Assembly: GCF_004117055.1 (NCBI RefSeq)
Contig: NZ_CP026363.1
Location: forward strand, 2,472,001 to 2,536,000
From: Brevibacillus agri
Lineage (GTDB): Bacteria; Bacillota; Bacilli; Brevibacillales; Brevibacillaceae
Reading direction: 5' to 3'
Length of the DNA stretch: 64,000 nt
Of this stretch, positions 52,993 through 61,900 are shown piece by piece. A model generated the notes under the pieces. The model had not been told where the DNA came from, did not search any database, and was given only the letters and a program-made list of their open reading frames with translations. The first letter of the stretch is position 1; each line of letters starts with the position of its first letter. The translations under genes were made by a program, and so were the position numbers.

Positions 52993-53739
52993 TCACGACG
53001 ACAAATCCCGCTCGGCAGGGACGGAGGCGGGCGTTTTCCGCCAAAACGGCACGTACAAAAGCGAAAAGAGCGCGACAGCAACCCCTTCCAGCGAGAGGAT
53101 GTACCAAGGATACGGCCCCAAAAAGTCGATGAGGCTCGGATTGTCCGGCTTGCGCGAGACGAAGAGATAGTTGCCGCCTGTCCAGGCGTTCGCGACGAGC
53201 GCCACAACCAGAAGCGCGTTGAGAAACCCCATCGTTTTCAGCACGGAGCGAAAAGTCGGGCGACAGCCTTCCACCCACGTCATGTACAGGCAGGCGAGAA
53301 TAATCCCGGCATGGGCGACAAAAAAATGCACAAAGCGAAAGTGCGGGAACGGATAAAACAACTCGGGCGTAAGCAGTGCCTGGGCTGCGCCGCCGATCCC
53401 GGCAAAAAAAGCGATCTCGTACACGCGATAGCTTCTGGCAAGCAGCATGATGACAGACAGCAGGAGCGTGACGCTGCACAGTTGCAAAGGCAGCGTATAG
53501 GCAGCCGACCAGCTATCCGTCAGCACATGCCAGAGTTGAAAAGCCACCTCGGACAAGAGCAGCACGCCAGCCAAAGCAAACCGAAAGGCGCGCTTGGCCG
53601 CAGGTGCTTGCAACTGGCGGCGAAACAGGTACAAAAGCAGCAGCAGGCCAAGGGTAACCGCGAGAGCCAGCAGGTGCGGGAGCGAGAAAGGCTGAAAAGG
53701 CTCCCCGGAAATGGTCAACGAAAAAGAAGGCGAGTTCAT
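52993..53739 (-). CDS. TIGR02206 / YwaF-type membrane protein
   Basis: A protein of 248 residues with seven hydrophobic segments. It matches the YwaF pattern: FRFALAGVLLLSEVAFQLWH, LPLQLCSVTLLLSVIMLL, FVHFFVAHAGIILACLYMTW. The function of this family is unknown; conserved His and Trp in the membrane are of note. I start at the ATG ending at 53739, after GGGAGGATC; the longer frame has no site. Its 3' end is 11 bases from the LysR stop. Confidence 0.88.
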   Translation of the reverse strand: MNSPSFSLTISGEPFQPFSLPHLLALAVTLGLLLLLYLFRRQLQAPAAKRAFRFALAGVLLLSEVAFQLWHVLTDSWSAAYTLPLQLCSVTLLLSVIMLLARSYRVYEIAFFAGIGGAAQALLTPELFYPFPHFRFVHFFVAHAGIILACLYMTWVEGCRPTFRSVLKTMGFLNALLVVALVANAWTGGNYLFVSRKPDNPSLIDFLGPYPWYILSLEGVAVALFSLLYVPFWRKTPASVPAERDLSS

Positions 53740-53854
53740 CTGATCCTCCCTGGGGGATGTTTGTTCGGCGCAAGCTGTAGGGGCCTGGCGGAAAGGCTTT
53801 CGCAAGCTTCTATGTATAATTGAGAGAATTCACGAAATTTTAACACAAGCTTGC

Positions 53855-53882
53855 TTGGCGGATATCAATCATCGGTTATAAT
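53855..53882 (+). promoter_or_regulatory. Promoter of the 41-residue CxxC protein gene
   Basis: TTGGCG (53855-53860), 16 bases, TATAAT (53877-53882), about 41 bases before the start. Confidence 0.65.
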
Positions 53883-53922
53883 GTAACTAGACTAACGTAC
53901 ATCATTGAGAGGAGATATAGTC

Positions 53923-54048
53923 TTGAACTTGGTGCTCACGGAAAAACAGTGCAAATCTTGCCAGGCTCGCTTGACAGATTACGAGATCGAGAACAATGGT
54001 GCCCTTTGCATGGATTGCTACAAGGAAGAACAAAGCGAGCAAAAGTAG
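53923..54048 (+). CDS. Small two-CxxC (Zn ribbon-like) protein
   Basis: A protein of 41 residues starting with TTG at 53923 after AGAGGAGATA. Cys pairs CKSC (about residues 10-13) and CMDC (about 31-34), 17 residues apart, fit a Zn ribbon or knuckle. The sequence between is charged (LTDYEIENNGAL), and the tail is acidic and Lys/Gln rich. A good promoter, ribosome binding site and two hairpins behind it support it as real. I do not recognise the family; DNA, RNA or protein binding are all possible. Confidence 0.7.
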   Translation: MNLVLTEKQCKSCQARLTDYEIENNGALCMDCYKEEQSEQK

Positions 54049-54109
54049 CAGCACGACGCAAGTCAGCATGTTGCCACACACTATAGATAGAAGTCTGACG
54101 CATCATGAC

Positions 54110-54177
54110 CCTCTCCAAGCGAGAGGGTTATGATTTTTCGAAAAAACCATTGGAGTCATCGCCCCAATGGTTTTTTT
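54110..54177 (+). terminator. Two hairpins downstream of the CxxC gene
   Basis: CCCTCTC/GAGAGGG (about 54110-54127) with a broken T-run, then a strong AAAAAACCATTGG/CCAATGGTTTTTTT terminator at 54141-54177. The second is bidirectional and also serves the isochorismatase-like gene. Confidence 0.85.
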
Positions 54178-54191
54178 CGTGGCCAAAAAAG

Positions 54192-54719
54192 CTACGCTTC
54201 CCAAACCGATGCGGAATCTTTGCCCCTAATGGTATGCTGCGGGGTGCCAAAGCCGTGCAAAGTCGTATTGTGATGGGCGATGATGTCGGCTGCCTTGAGG
54301 GCGGGGGAGTCTACGGTGGAGTGGCAATCGCTGACGAGTGTCACATCGTAGTTCAAAGAAATGGCGCTTCTGCACGTCGTATCCACACAGTAGTCGGTTT
54401 GAAAGCCAACGACGATCAGCTTTTCAATGGACATCGATTGGAGCTTGTCGTGCAGGCCTGTTTCGTAGAAAGAGTCTGGCGCTGTTTTGTGAACCACCGG
54501 ATCGGTTTCTTCCGGCTTGATGGAAGCGGGAATTTCCCAGCCTGGCGATCCGAAAACCAGTTCCTCCGCTTCATGATGCTGCACGTAGATAACGGGAAGT
54601 TCGCGTTCTCTCGCCTCCGCGATCACGCGTTTGATCCGCTCGACGATTTGTTGTCCCTGGTAGCAGTGTTCTACGAGCAAGTTTTGTACATCGACGACGA
54701 GCAAGGCAGTTTTCTTCAT
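54192..54719 (-). CDS. Isochorismatase-family cysteine hydrolase
   Basis: A protein of 175 residues. It has the triad: Asp in LLVVDVQNLLV, Lys in VHKTAPDSFYET, Cys in GFQTDYCVDTTCRSA. The family hydrolyses amides such as nicotinamide or isochorismate, and many members have unknown substrates. I start at the ATG ending at 54719; GGGGAGG lies about 12 bases upstream, and an ATG 9 codons earlier has no site. The end of the protein and the terminator at 54141 fit a single-gene unit. Confidence 0.88.
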   Translation of the reverse strand: MKKTALLVVDVQNLLVEHCYQGQQIVERIKRVIAEARERELPVIYVQHHEAEELVFGSPGWEIPASIKPEETDPVVHKTAPDSFYETGLHDKLQSMSIEKLIVVGFQTDYCVDTTCRSAISLNYDVTLVSDCHSTVDSPALKAADIIAHHNTTLHGFGTPQHTIRGKDSASVWEA

Positions 54720-54832
54720 CCGACAGTCATCCTCCCCACGTATCATGAATCTCTCTCATTATAACGGACAGGCATGAACATGGAAGAGAGGGAATGAAAA
54801 AACTGGAAAAAAATCTCGCGTCGGCGAAGCGT

Positions 54833-55309
54833 CTATTCCTCTGGCAACGGAATGATTAGCTCCATCCGGCGGCTGCCGTCCTTCGCGCTCACTTCAAACA
54901 GGATCAGCATGAGCGTGCTGTTCGGTTCGGCTTTTTTCACCTTCACGGTTTGCGTGAAGTCGCCCCATTCCGGAGCTCCGGCAGAGGTTTGGAAAAAGCC
55001 TTGCGTCAGCTCGTTGTGCCCGTCTTCCACGACGTAGTTGACGACGGCTTCGAACACTTGCGCCTGCCCTTTTACTTCAAATGTATCCTCCCCTGTTTTT
55101 TTCACGGTGACATTGCGAAAAATATCATTGGCATAGACGGTTTCTTTCGTTTCCGGCTGCTCGGCAGGCGGCTGTTCTGCCGGAGTCTGCGGCTGGGCAG
55201 GGGCTGGCGTTTCCGGCTGCGTGACAGGCGGATTTTCCTGCGCAGGCGGAGCGCTCGTGCAGCCTTGCAACAGACCGACTGTCAACAAGACGAAAAGAAG
55301 CTTTTTCAT
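54833..55309 (-). CDS. Gmad2-domain lipoprotein
   Basis: A protein of 158 residues. The lipobox VGLLQGCTS puts Cys at about 17, so it is lipid-anchored. A Pro/Glu/Thr-rich linker (about 22-53) leads to a Gmad2 domain (about 58-156, DIFRNVTVKKTGEDTFEVKG, GAPEWGDF, MELIIPLPEE). It is a paralogue of 3814-4236, sharing domain ends and spacing but little linker. A role in spore or germination-linked envelope assembly is inferred from the domain. No clear ribosome binding site; GGGATACTATG before the start is weak. Confidence 0.85.
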   Translation of the reverse strand: MKKLLFVLLTVGLLQGCTSAPPAQENPPVTQPETPAPAQPQTPAEQPPAEQPETKETVYANDIFRNVTVKKTGEDTFEVKGQAQVFEAVVNYVVEDGHNELTQGFFQTSAGAPEWGDFTQTVKVKKAEPNSTLMLILFEVSAKDGSRRMELIIPLPEE

Positions 55310-55470
55310 AGTATCCCTCGATTCTGTCGAGATTGTGGGTGGAGCTGTTCACTTGGTAAGACGTAAAAAAGCCGTACGGTGTTACAAACTACTGGTCATA
55401 CCACTTCGAATCTGTGCTAAAATGGGGAGGTAGCAGTAACCACTATTCCTAGAAAGCTGGTCTGATAAGA

Positions 55471-56895
55471 ATGGTACAACAAACATTTCGCACGGAAAAA
55501 GACTTTCTCGGTGAAAAGGAAATTCCCGTAGATGCCTACTATGGCGTGCAAACGATGCGGGCGACAGAAAACTTCCCGATTACCGGGTATCGTCTTCATT
55601 CTTCCCTGATTATCGCAATGGCAATGGTCAAAAAAGCGGCGGCCCTTGCGAACATGGAGGTTTCCCGTCTGAATCCGCGACTCGGCAATGCGATTGTGGC
55701 AGCCGCGCAGGAGATCATTGACGGAAAATGGCACGATCAATTCATCGTGGACCCCATTCAGGGCGGTGCGGGAACATCCATTAACATGAATGCGAACGAA
55801 GTGATCGCCAACCGCGGTCTGGAGCTTATCGGAGAGAAAAAAGGAGATTACTTCCATCTCAGTCCAAATACACACGTCAACATGTCGCAGTCGACCAACG
55901 ACGCTTTCCCGACGGCGATCCACATCGCGACGCTCGATTTGCTGGAAAAGCTGCTCGTGACCATGGAGACAATGCATGACGCTTTTGGCCAAAAAGCAAA
56001 AGAGTTCGATGACGTCATCAAGATGGGGCGCACGCATTTGCAGGATGCCGTTCCGATCCGTCTCGGCCAGGAGTTCGAAGCGTATCGTCGCGTGCTGGAG
56101 CGCGATATCAAGCGGATCAAGCAATCCCGCCAGCACCTGTACGAAGTGAACATGGGGGCGACTGCTGTCGGGACAGGCCTGAACGCCGACCCGCGCTACA
56201 TTACCACCGTGGTCAAGCATCTGGCGGAAATCAGCGGCTTCCCGCTCGTCGGGGCGGAGCATCTCGTAGACGCTACGCAAAACACGGACGCGTACACAGA
56301 AGTATCCGCAGCGCTGAAAGTATGCATGATGAACATGTCCAAAATCGCCAACGACCTGCGTCTGATGGCATCCGGACCGCGTGCGGGACTGGGCGAGATT
56401 TCGCTGCCAGCGCGCCAGCCAGGCTCTTCGATCATGCCGGGCAAAGTCAATCCGGTCATGGCAGAGGTCATTAACCAGGTGGCATTCCAGGTAATCGGAA
56501 ACGACCACACCATTTGCCTCGCTTCCGAAGCAGGTCAACTGGAGCTGAACGTAATGGAGCCGGTGCTGGTCTTCAACCTGCTGCAGTCGATCAGCATCAT
56601 GGACAACGCATTCCGCGCCTTTACGCGCTATTGCCTGGAAGGAATCGAGGCAAACCGCGAGCGGATGAAAGAATACGTAGAAAAAAGCGTAGGCGTCATC
56701 ACAGCCGTCAACCCGCATCTCGGCTATGAAACGGCTGCCCGCATTGCGCGCGAAGCGATTTTGACCGGAAAATCGGTGCGCGAGCTGTGCTTGCAGTACA
56801 ACGTCCTGACGGAAGAAGAGCTGGACCTGATTCTCGATCCGTTCGAGATGACTCATCCGGGTATTGCTGGCGCTTCCCTGTTGGATCGCGAATAA
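55471..56895 (+). CDS. aspA: Aspartate ammonia-lyase
   Basis: A protein of 474 residues, the family length. The fumarase/aspartase signature is GSSIMPGKVNPV (about 317-328), with catalytic Ser; TRTEKD-like start EKDFLGEKEIPVDAYYG and VQTMRATENF are aspartase marks, and NTHVNMSQSTNDAFPT is the substrate loop. It makes fumarate and ammonia from aspartate. Fumarase C cannot be excluded by motif alone, but the start region favours aspartase. The ribosome binding site is weak (TGATAAGA). A terminator follows. Confidence 0.9.
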   Translation: MVQQTFRTEKDFLGEKEIPVDAYYGVQTMRATENFPITGYRLHSSLIIAMAMVKKAAALANMEVSRLNPRLGNAIVAAAQEIIDGKWHDQFIVDPIQGGAGTSINMNANEVIANRGLELIGEKKGDYFHLSPNTHVNMSQSTNDAFPTAIHIATLDLLEKLLVTMETMHDAFGQKAKEFDDVIKMGRTHLQDAVPIRLGQEFEAYRRVLERDIKRIKQSRQHLYEVNMGATAVGTGLNADPRYITTVVKHLAEISGFPLVGAEHLVDATQNTDAYTEVSAALKVCMMNMSKIANDLRLMASGPRAGLGEISLPARQPGSSIMPGKVNPVMAEVINQVAFQVIGNDHTICLASEAGQLELNVMEPVLVFNLLQSISIMDNAFRAFTRYCLEGIEANRERMKEYVEKSVGVITAVNPHLGYETAARIAREAILTGKSVRELCLQYNVLTEEELDLILDPFEMTHPGIAGASLLDRE

Positions 56896-56915
56896 TCGTA
56901 AAACGGAATGTGTGC

Positions 56916-56964
56916 AAAAACTCCCGCCCTTGTCTGAAACTGACGAGGCAGCGGGAGTTTTTTT
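56916..56964 (+). terminator. Terminator after aspA
   Basis: AAAAACTCCCGC pairs with GCGGGAGTTTTTTT around about 22 bases. Repeat copy B starts at its T-run. Confidence 0.88.
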
Positions 56965-57046
56965 GTACAGATAAGAATGGATAAGATTGTTGTCCAGTAT
57001 AAAGGCAACTAAAGCTGCGCCAATCGCTTGGCACAGCCAAGTTTTC
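56965..57046 (+). repeat. Terminator-linked dispersed repeat, copy B
   Basis: GTACAGATAAGAATGG, CCAGTATAAAGGCAAC, stem GCTGCGCC (57014-57021) with GGCACAGC (57030-57037), then CCAAGTTTTCTAG. The first part matches copy A, the end matches copies A and C. Confidence 0.7.
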
Positions 57047-57101
57047 TAGTCGACACACAATTGTTTCGCGGGAGAGCTTGCGACCCGCCCTTTGTCAAAG
57101 C

Positions 57102-57905
57102 TTACGGAGTGCCAGCCTGCTTTTGCGGCAACTGGTCCAGGCTTTTAAATTCGTAGCCGCGCTTGCGGGCCTCGTCGATGATGGACCCGAGCGCATCTGC
57201 GTTGTCCTTGGAAACAGAGTGCAAGAGAATCACGGCTCCCGGATGCAACTGGCTCATGACGCTGTCAAATGCGTACTTCGCCCCGCGCTGCACTTTTGTA
57301 TCCCAGTCCTTGTAGGCGATCGACCAAAATACGTTCGTATAGCCCAGCTCCTTGCTGACGGCGAGTGTGCGGTCGCTGAAAATGCCTCTGGGCGGACGCA
57401 GGTAACGCATGTTCGCCTGTCCGGTCACTTTGGCGACTGCCTCGCTGACCCGTGTCAGCTCCTCCTTGATTTTTTCGTTGGACACGGTCGTCATGTCCGG
57501 ATGGCTCCAGGAGTGGTTGCCGATGAGATGGCCTTCTTGCGTCATCCGCTTCAACAGTTCAGGCTGTTCCTTGACGTAATGGCCCGTCACAAAAAAAATC
57601 GCGGGCACTTTTTTCGCTTGCAGCGTGTCCAGGATCGCCGGGGTAAAGCCGTTTTCATACCCGTTGTCAAATGTCAAATACAGCTCTTTTTTCGACGTGT
57701 CTCCCAAAAAAACAGCGCCGTGCCGATCTACAATGCTTTTGAAGCCTTCTTCGTTGATCGAAGGAAGCTGTCCATTCTTGCTTTTTTTGAAGCCGAAATG
57801 GTATGGATGGTCCTGATGGGCGACAGCCGCATGCAGCGGCAGGGTGAACGCCAAAAGCAGAATGGCGCCAACGTGAAGCAGCTTTTTGTAGCGTGGTTTC
57901 ATCAT
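57102..57905 (-). CDS. pdaA: Polysaccharide deacetylase, PdaA-type
   Basis: A protein of 267 residues. A signal peptide (about 1-28) precedes a NodB-type domain with TFDNGYENGFTP (metal Asp), HSWSHPDM (metal His pair), RPPRGIFSDRT and a late HSVSKDNADAL. The FGFKKSKNGQLPS stretch and order fit PdaA, which deacetylates muramic acid before muramic delta-lactam forms in spore cortex. AAAGGAG precedes the ATG. Other spore genes in the window agree with this role. Activity could also be on peptidoglycan GlcNAc. Confidence 0.88.
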   Translation of the reverse strand: MMKPRYKKLLHVGAILLLAFTLPLHAAVAHQDHPYHFGFKKSKNGQLPSINEEGFKSIVDRHGAVFLGDTSKKELYLTFDNGYENGFTPAILDTLQAKKVPAIFFVTGHYVKEQPELLKRMTQEGHLIGNHSWSHPDMTTVSNEKIKEELTRVSEAVAKVTGQANMRYLRPPRGIFSDRTLAVSKELGYTNVFWSIAYKDWDTKVQRGAKYAFDSVMSQLHPGAVILLHSVSKDNADALGSIIDEARKRGYEFKSLDQLPQKQAGTP

Positions 57906-58058
57906 TCTGGCACTCCTTTCCTATCCCAAGTCATGACGGTAGCACGGACGTTTCCATCCAAAGTTTGTCCAGTCCCCTTGCAAATATGTAACGAGCAGGG
58001 CGGGAAACGGGGACGGCAAGTTGGGTAAAACTTGCGCGGCGGAAAGGGACAGTGAACC

Positions 58059-58151
58059 ATGCCAGGCAAAAGACGTTTGTCATATAGTATCAATGTCGAC
58101 GGAAAAGCCGCTGACGACAGGCATGTCATCATCCGTTACCAGGAGGTGTAG
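58059..58151 (+). CDS. Possible 30-residue open frame before the acidic protein
   Basis: ATG 58059 after AAAGGGA and CAGTGAACC gives 30 residues (PGKRRLSYSINVDGKAADDR and on) and stops 2 bases before the next ATG. Its stop overlaps the next ribosome binding site, which would suit coupling. No family recognised, so it may be chance. Confidence 0.3.
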   Translation: MPGKRRLSYSINVDGKAADDRHVIIRYQEV

Positions 58152-58153
58152 TC

Positions 58154-58318
58154 ATGGATTGGTTGAGGTATTTGCGTGACGCTGTTGGTGAGGACGAATA
58201 TATTGAAGAGATCGAAGTCAAGGTAGAGTACGAGGACGGCACCAAGAAAAAGTGGATCTTCTCCAAAAATCAGGACCCGGTCCTGGAAGACGACGACGAT
58301 GAAGAGGACGAAGACTGA
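58154..58318 (+). CDS. Small acidic protein
   Basis: A protein of 54 residues after a strong AGGAGGTG site. The first part is mixed (DWLRYLRDAVGEDEYIEEIE), the middle basic (GTKKKWIFSKN), the end a run of Asp/Glu. No Cys, no membrane part, family not recognised. The charged tail resembles small spore or nucleic-acid-associated proteins, but nothing decides it. Its terminator is split by an IS1182-like relic, so it now reads into the insertion. Confidence 0.65.
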   Translation: MDWLRYLRDAVGEDEYIEEIEVKVEYEDGTKKKWIFSKNQDPVLEDDDDEEDED

Positions 58319-58405
58319 TTTCTTGCTAAATACGAAAAAAAGATACGCTCGCCAAGGAGGCCACTGAAGAACTTAGGTTTTGCCGGTGATCTGAGATTTT
58401 TGTAA

Positions 58406-58455
58406 AAAAATAAGCGACACCTGTTCCGTTTTTCCTGGCAGGTGTCGCTTTTTTG
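58406..58455. terminator. Hairpin inside the IS relic end
   Basis: AAGCGACACCTG and CAGGTGTCGCTT around about 15 bases, with T-runs on both strands. It would stop transcription entering or leaving the element. Confidence 0.8.
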
Positions 58456-58474
58456 TTACTGCATTTCCCTTTTT

Positions 58475-58913
58475 TTAGTCCGCCAATTTCAGTATACGCT
58501 TGAGATTAACCGCGAATATCGCCATAGCGCCTTGCAGCTCCATACCTAACAAGTTCGAGGATGTAGCTACATCATACCCGTGCCTATGCTTGAGTTCGCT
58601 ATTCTTGGCTTCAATTCACGTTCATGCCCGCTGCCTTGCTTTTCTCAATGAGTGCCTGGAGTTGCTTGCCGTCGCTTTTTTCTCCTGTCGTAACCACGGC
58701 CGCCGTTATGATCCGTTCCTCGGTCAAGGCGAGATGTGTCTTGTATCCAAAGAACGAGGAATCCGCACTTTTGTGGCCAACTCGCGCGTCCTGATCTTCT
58801 GAAATTCGCAATTGCTCCACGTCATCTTCGACGGTTTCTTGGAGCAGATTCAACGGCTCCGTAATTTTAGGCAACTGGGCGATGCCAAGCCGTGTCTGTG
58901 TGACAGTGGCCTC
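58475..58913 (-). pseudogene. IS1182-family transposase remnant
   Basis: Minus-strand coding text: a middle part with EDQDARVGHKSADSSFFGYK, THLALTEERIITAAVVTTGE and LQALIEKSKAAGMNVN, then a jump with frame change to IEAKNSELKHRHGYDVATSS and MAIFAVNLKRILKLAD, stop TAA at 58475. The N-terminus and the part with the central catalytic Asp are missing. The open frame reading past 58913 into flanking DNA is not transposase. Cannot be active. Confidence 0.8.
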
Positions 58914-58990
58914 TCGCCAAGGCGTATCTTTTTGCTTTCCAAATCTGCTATCATGAAACATATTTTACGAAGATGAGGCAGGTAGGGGCA

Positions 58991-61900
58991 ATGAGCTTTT
59001 CAATCAGCCAGCAAATGATAAAAGAATGGTGTGGCCGACTCTCCTTTGAACGGGGAAAAGCGTTTTACCGCTCGCAAAAAGTGAGCATCGACCACTTCCA
59101 GCCCGAGCCTGCCCGCGTCCGGGCCACCGTGCGGGCGGGCAGCCACGACTATCGGGTGATGCTCGAACTGGATGAGGCAGGGCTCGTGGCGGCGTGTAGC
59201 TGTCCGACGCTGCATTCGTATGAACAATACTGCCAGCATATCGCGGCGGCTCTTTTGGCAATGCGCGATCTGTCAGCGGACGATTTGGCGCCACAGGCGA
59301 GCCGGGGGACGCGTTTACCGGGTGCGGACGGCTCCGCCGCAAGCGAAGCGCAACTGACGCAGGGCATTTTCGATCTGTTCGGCAAGCCGCGTCCGCACAG
59401 TATAGGCACGCGAAAAGCGCTGTTCGACCAGCGAGCGTTGCTGGAGCTGGAAATCATTTGCAAAGTGATACCGTATGGCTTTCGCAAATCGGTAATCGGG
59501 CTTGAACTGAAGCTGGGGCCGAAGCGGCTGTACGTCGTAAAAAACATTCGCGAGTTTTTGAAGCGGCTGGAGAGCAGGCAGCCGACCGTCTTTTCCGCGC
59601 ATTTTACTTACGACCCGGAAAGCCACCGCTTTTTGCCCGAGCAGGAGGCGATTCTCCAGGAGCTGATCCGCGTGTTCCAGCATGAAAAGCTGTATCGGGA
59701 GACGGCTGGCTACGGCTATCAGGAGCCAAAGCCGGTGGGGACGGAGCGCACGTTGATTTTGCCGCCGTTTGCCTGGGACAAGCTGTTCGATTTGCTCGGG
59801 CAGGCTCCCGGTGTGCGCGTCCAGCAGGGCGAGCGCACGTATGAGCAGTTTCAGGCGCAGACGGGAAAGGTGCCGCTGCAGTTCGCCTTCGATGCGGGGG
59901 AGCGCGAAAACGAGTATCGGCTGACAGTGGACGGGCTTGCCGAGCTGACCGTGCTGGAGGCGTACGGGTTTGTCCTGCACGGCGGCGTCTGGATGCGGCA
60001 GTCCGCTGACGCGTGCAAAAGTCTCGCGCAGCTCAAGCAGATGCTGGAGGCGCATCAGCGCGAGGACATCGCGGTTCCGCAGGAGAAAATGGAGTCGTTC
60101 ATGACCAGGGTCGTCCCTGGGCTGATGAAGCTGGGCAGCGTGCAGATCGCGCAGGCGGTCGCCGATCGGATCGTCCAGACGCAACTGCAGGCTCGGCTCT
60201 ATTTGGACCGGGTACGGGAGCGGCTGTTGGCCGGGCTGGAGTTTCAGTATGGCGACATCGTCATCAATCCGCTGGCAAAAGAGACGAATGGGCAACAGCG
60301 CCGCAACGATCAGATTTTACTGCGCGACGGCGAGCGGGAGCAGCGCATTTTGGAGCTGATGGACAACAGCGCGTTCACCCGGACCGAAGAGGGGTATTAC
60401 CTTGAAGACGAGGAAGCCGAGTTCGAGTTTTTGCACCAGACCGTCTCCGAGCTGGAAAAATGGTGCAAGGTGTATGCGACGACGGCGGTCAAGCTGCGGC
60501 TGCACTCCTTGCACGCGCCGCCCAAAGTGAAAGCCGATGTGAACGAGCGGACGAACTGGCTGGAGGTTCGCTTCGATATCGAAGGCTTTCCGCCCTCCGA
60601 AATCAAACAACTGCTGCAGGCGCTGGAGGAAAAGCGCAAATATTACCGCTTGCCGACAGGAGCGCTGCTGCCGCTTGATACAAAAGAATTTGAACAGATC
60701 AACCGGTTCCTGGATGAGCTGGGGATTCGCCAGGCGGAATGGATCGGGAACGGCTTTGCGCTCCCGGCCTTTCGCGGCTTGCGCTTGCTCGATTCGTCCC
60801 AGCCGGGCAAGACGGTGCAGTTGGGCAAGGCGTTGCGGAGCTTTTTGGAAAATATGCGCAACCCGGACAATCTCGACTTCCACGTTCCGGACACGATGCA
60901 GCCTGTGCTCCGCGATTACCAGAAGTTCGGCTTCCAGTGGCTGATGACGCTCGCCCACTACGGCTTCGGCGGCATTTTGGCGGACGATATGGGCCTTGGC
61001 AAAACGGTGCAAAGCATCGCGTACATCCTCGCCAAGCTGCCGGACATTCGCCGCGAAAAGCAGCCGGTGCTGATCGTCTCGCCTGCGTCGCTTTTGTACA
61101 ACTGGCGCAACGAGCTGCACAAGTTTGCTCCTGAGCTGAGCGTGCGCGTCGTGGACGGCAGCAAGGAAGAACGGAACCAGGCGCGAAAGGAAGCGGGAGA
61201 TGCCGATGTGTGGATTACGTCTTATCCGCTGCTGCGCAGAGATTACACGGAGTACGCCCAGCGCACGTTCCATACGCTGATTCTGGACGAGGCGCAGGCG
61301 TTCAAAAACTATGCGACACAGACGGCGCAGGTCGTGAAGCGCATTTTTGCCAAGCACCGCTTTGCCTTGACGGGGACGCCGATCGAAAACAGGCTGGAGG
61401 AACTGTGGTCGATCTTCAACGTTGTGTTTCCACAACTGTTTCCCGGGCGCAAGGAATTTCAGGATTTGCCCCGAGACGCCATCGCCAGGCGTGCGCGGCC
61501 GTTCCTTTTGCGCAGGCTGAAAACCGAGGTGCTGCGTGAGCTGCCGGAAAAAATCGAATCGCTGCAAGCCACCGAGCTTTTGCCGGAGCAAAAAAAGCTG
61601 TACATCGCGTACTTGGCGCAGTTGCAGCAGGAGGCCGCCAAACATTTGCACGAGCGCACCTTTGACAAAAACCGGATCAAAATATTGGCCGGCTTGACCC
61701 GGCTTCGCCAGCTTTGCTGCCATCCTGGCCTGTTCGTGGAAGGCTACGAAGGCAGCTCGGCCAAATTCGAGCAACTGCTGGAAGTGCTGGAGGAATGCCG
61801 GAGCGCGGGGCGGAGGGTGCTTTTGTTCTCGCAATTTACGGAAATGCTTTCGATCATCGGACGAGAGCTTGGGGCTTACGGCGTCCCGTTTTTTTACCTG

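Larger units (their letters stand above)
58357..58913 (-). mobile_element. IS1182-like relic, internally deleted
   Basis: 557 bases with 10-bp terminal inverted repeats (GAGGCCACTG at 58357, CAGTGGCCTC at 58904-58913) and an 8-base direct duplication TCGCCAAG outside. The inside holds transposase pieces and, near the left end, a hairpin terminator (GCGACACCTG/CAGGTGTCGC). The family is inferred from transposase text (ARVGHKSADSSFFGYKTHLA, then ELKHRHGYDVA). A full element would be about 1.5 kb or more, so at least a kilobase is gone. Confidence 0.75.
58336..58933 (+). terminator. Rho-independent terminator split by the IS relic
   Basis: Left arm AAAAAAAGATACGC ends at 58348; right arm GCGTATCTTTTT is at 58922-58933. 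Joined through one copy of the loop TCGCCAAG they form a perfect terminator. The loop is now present on both sides of the insert (58349-58356, 58914-58921). Confidence 0.75.

Noticed and set aside
58914..58961. Transposase coding sequence continuing beyond the IS end
   Set aside because: The open frame runs past 58913, but bases after it are the duplicated loop and terminator arm, so the extra residues are chance.
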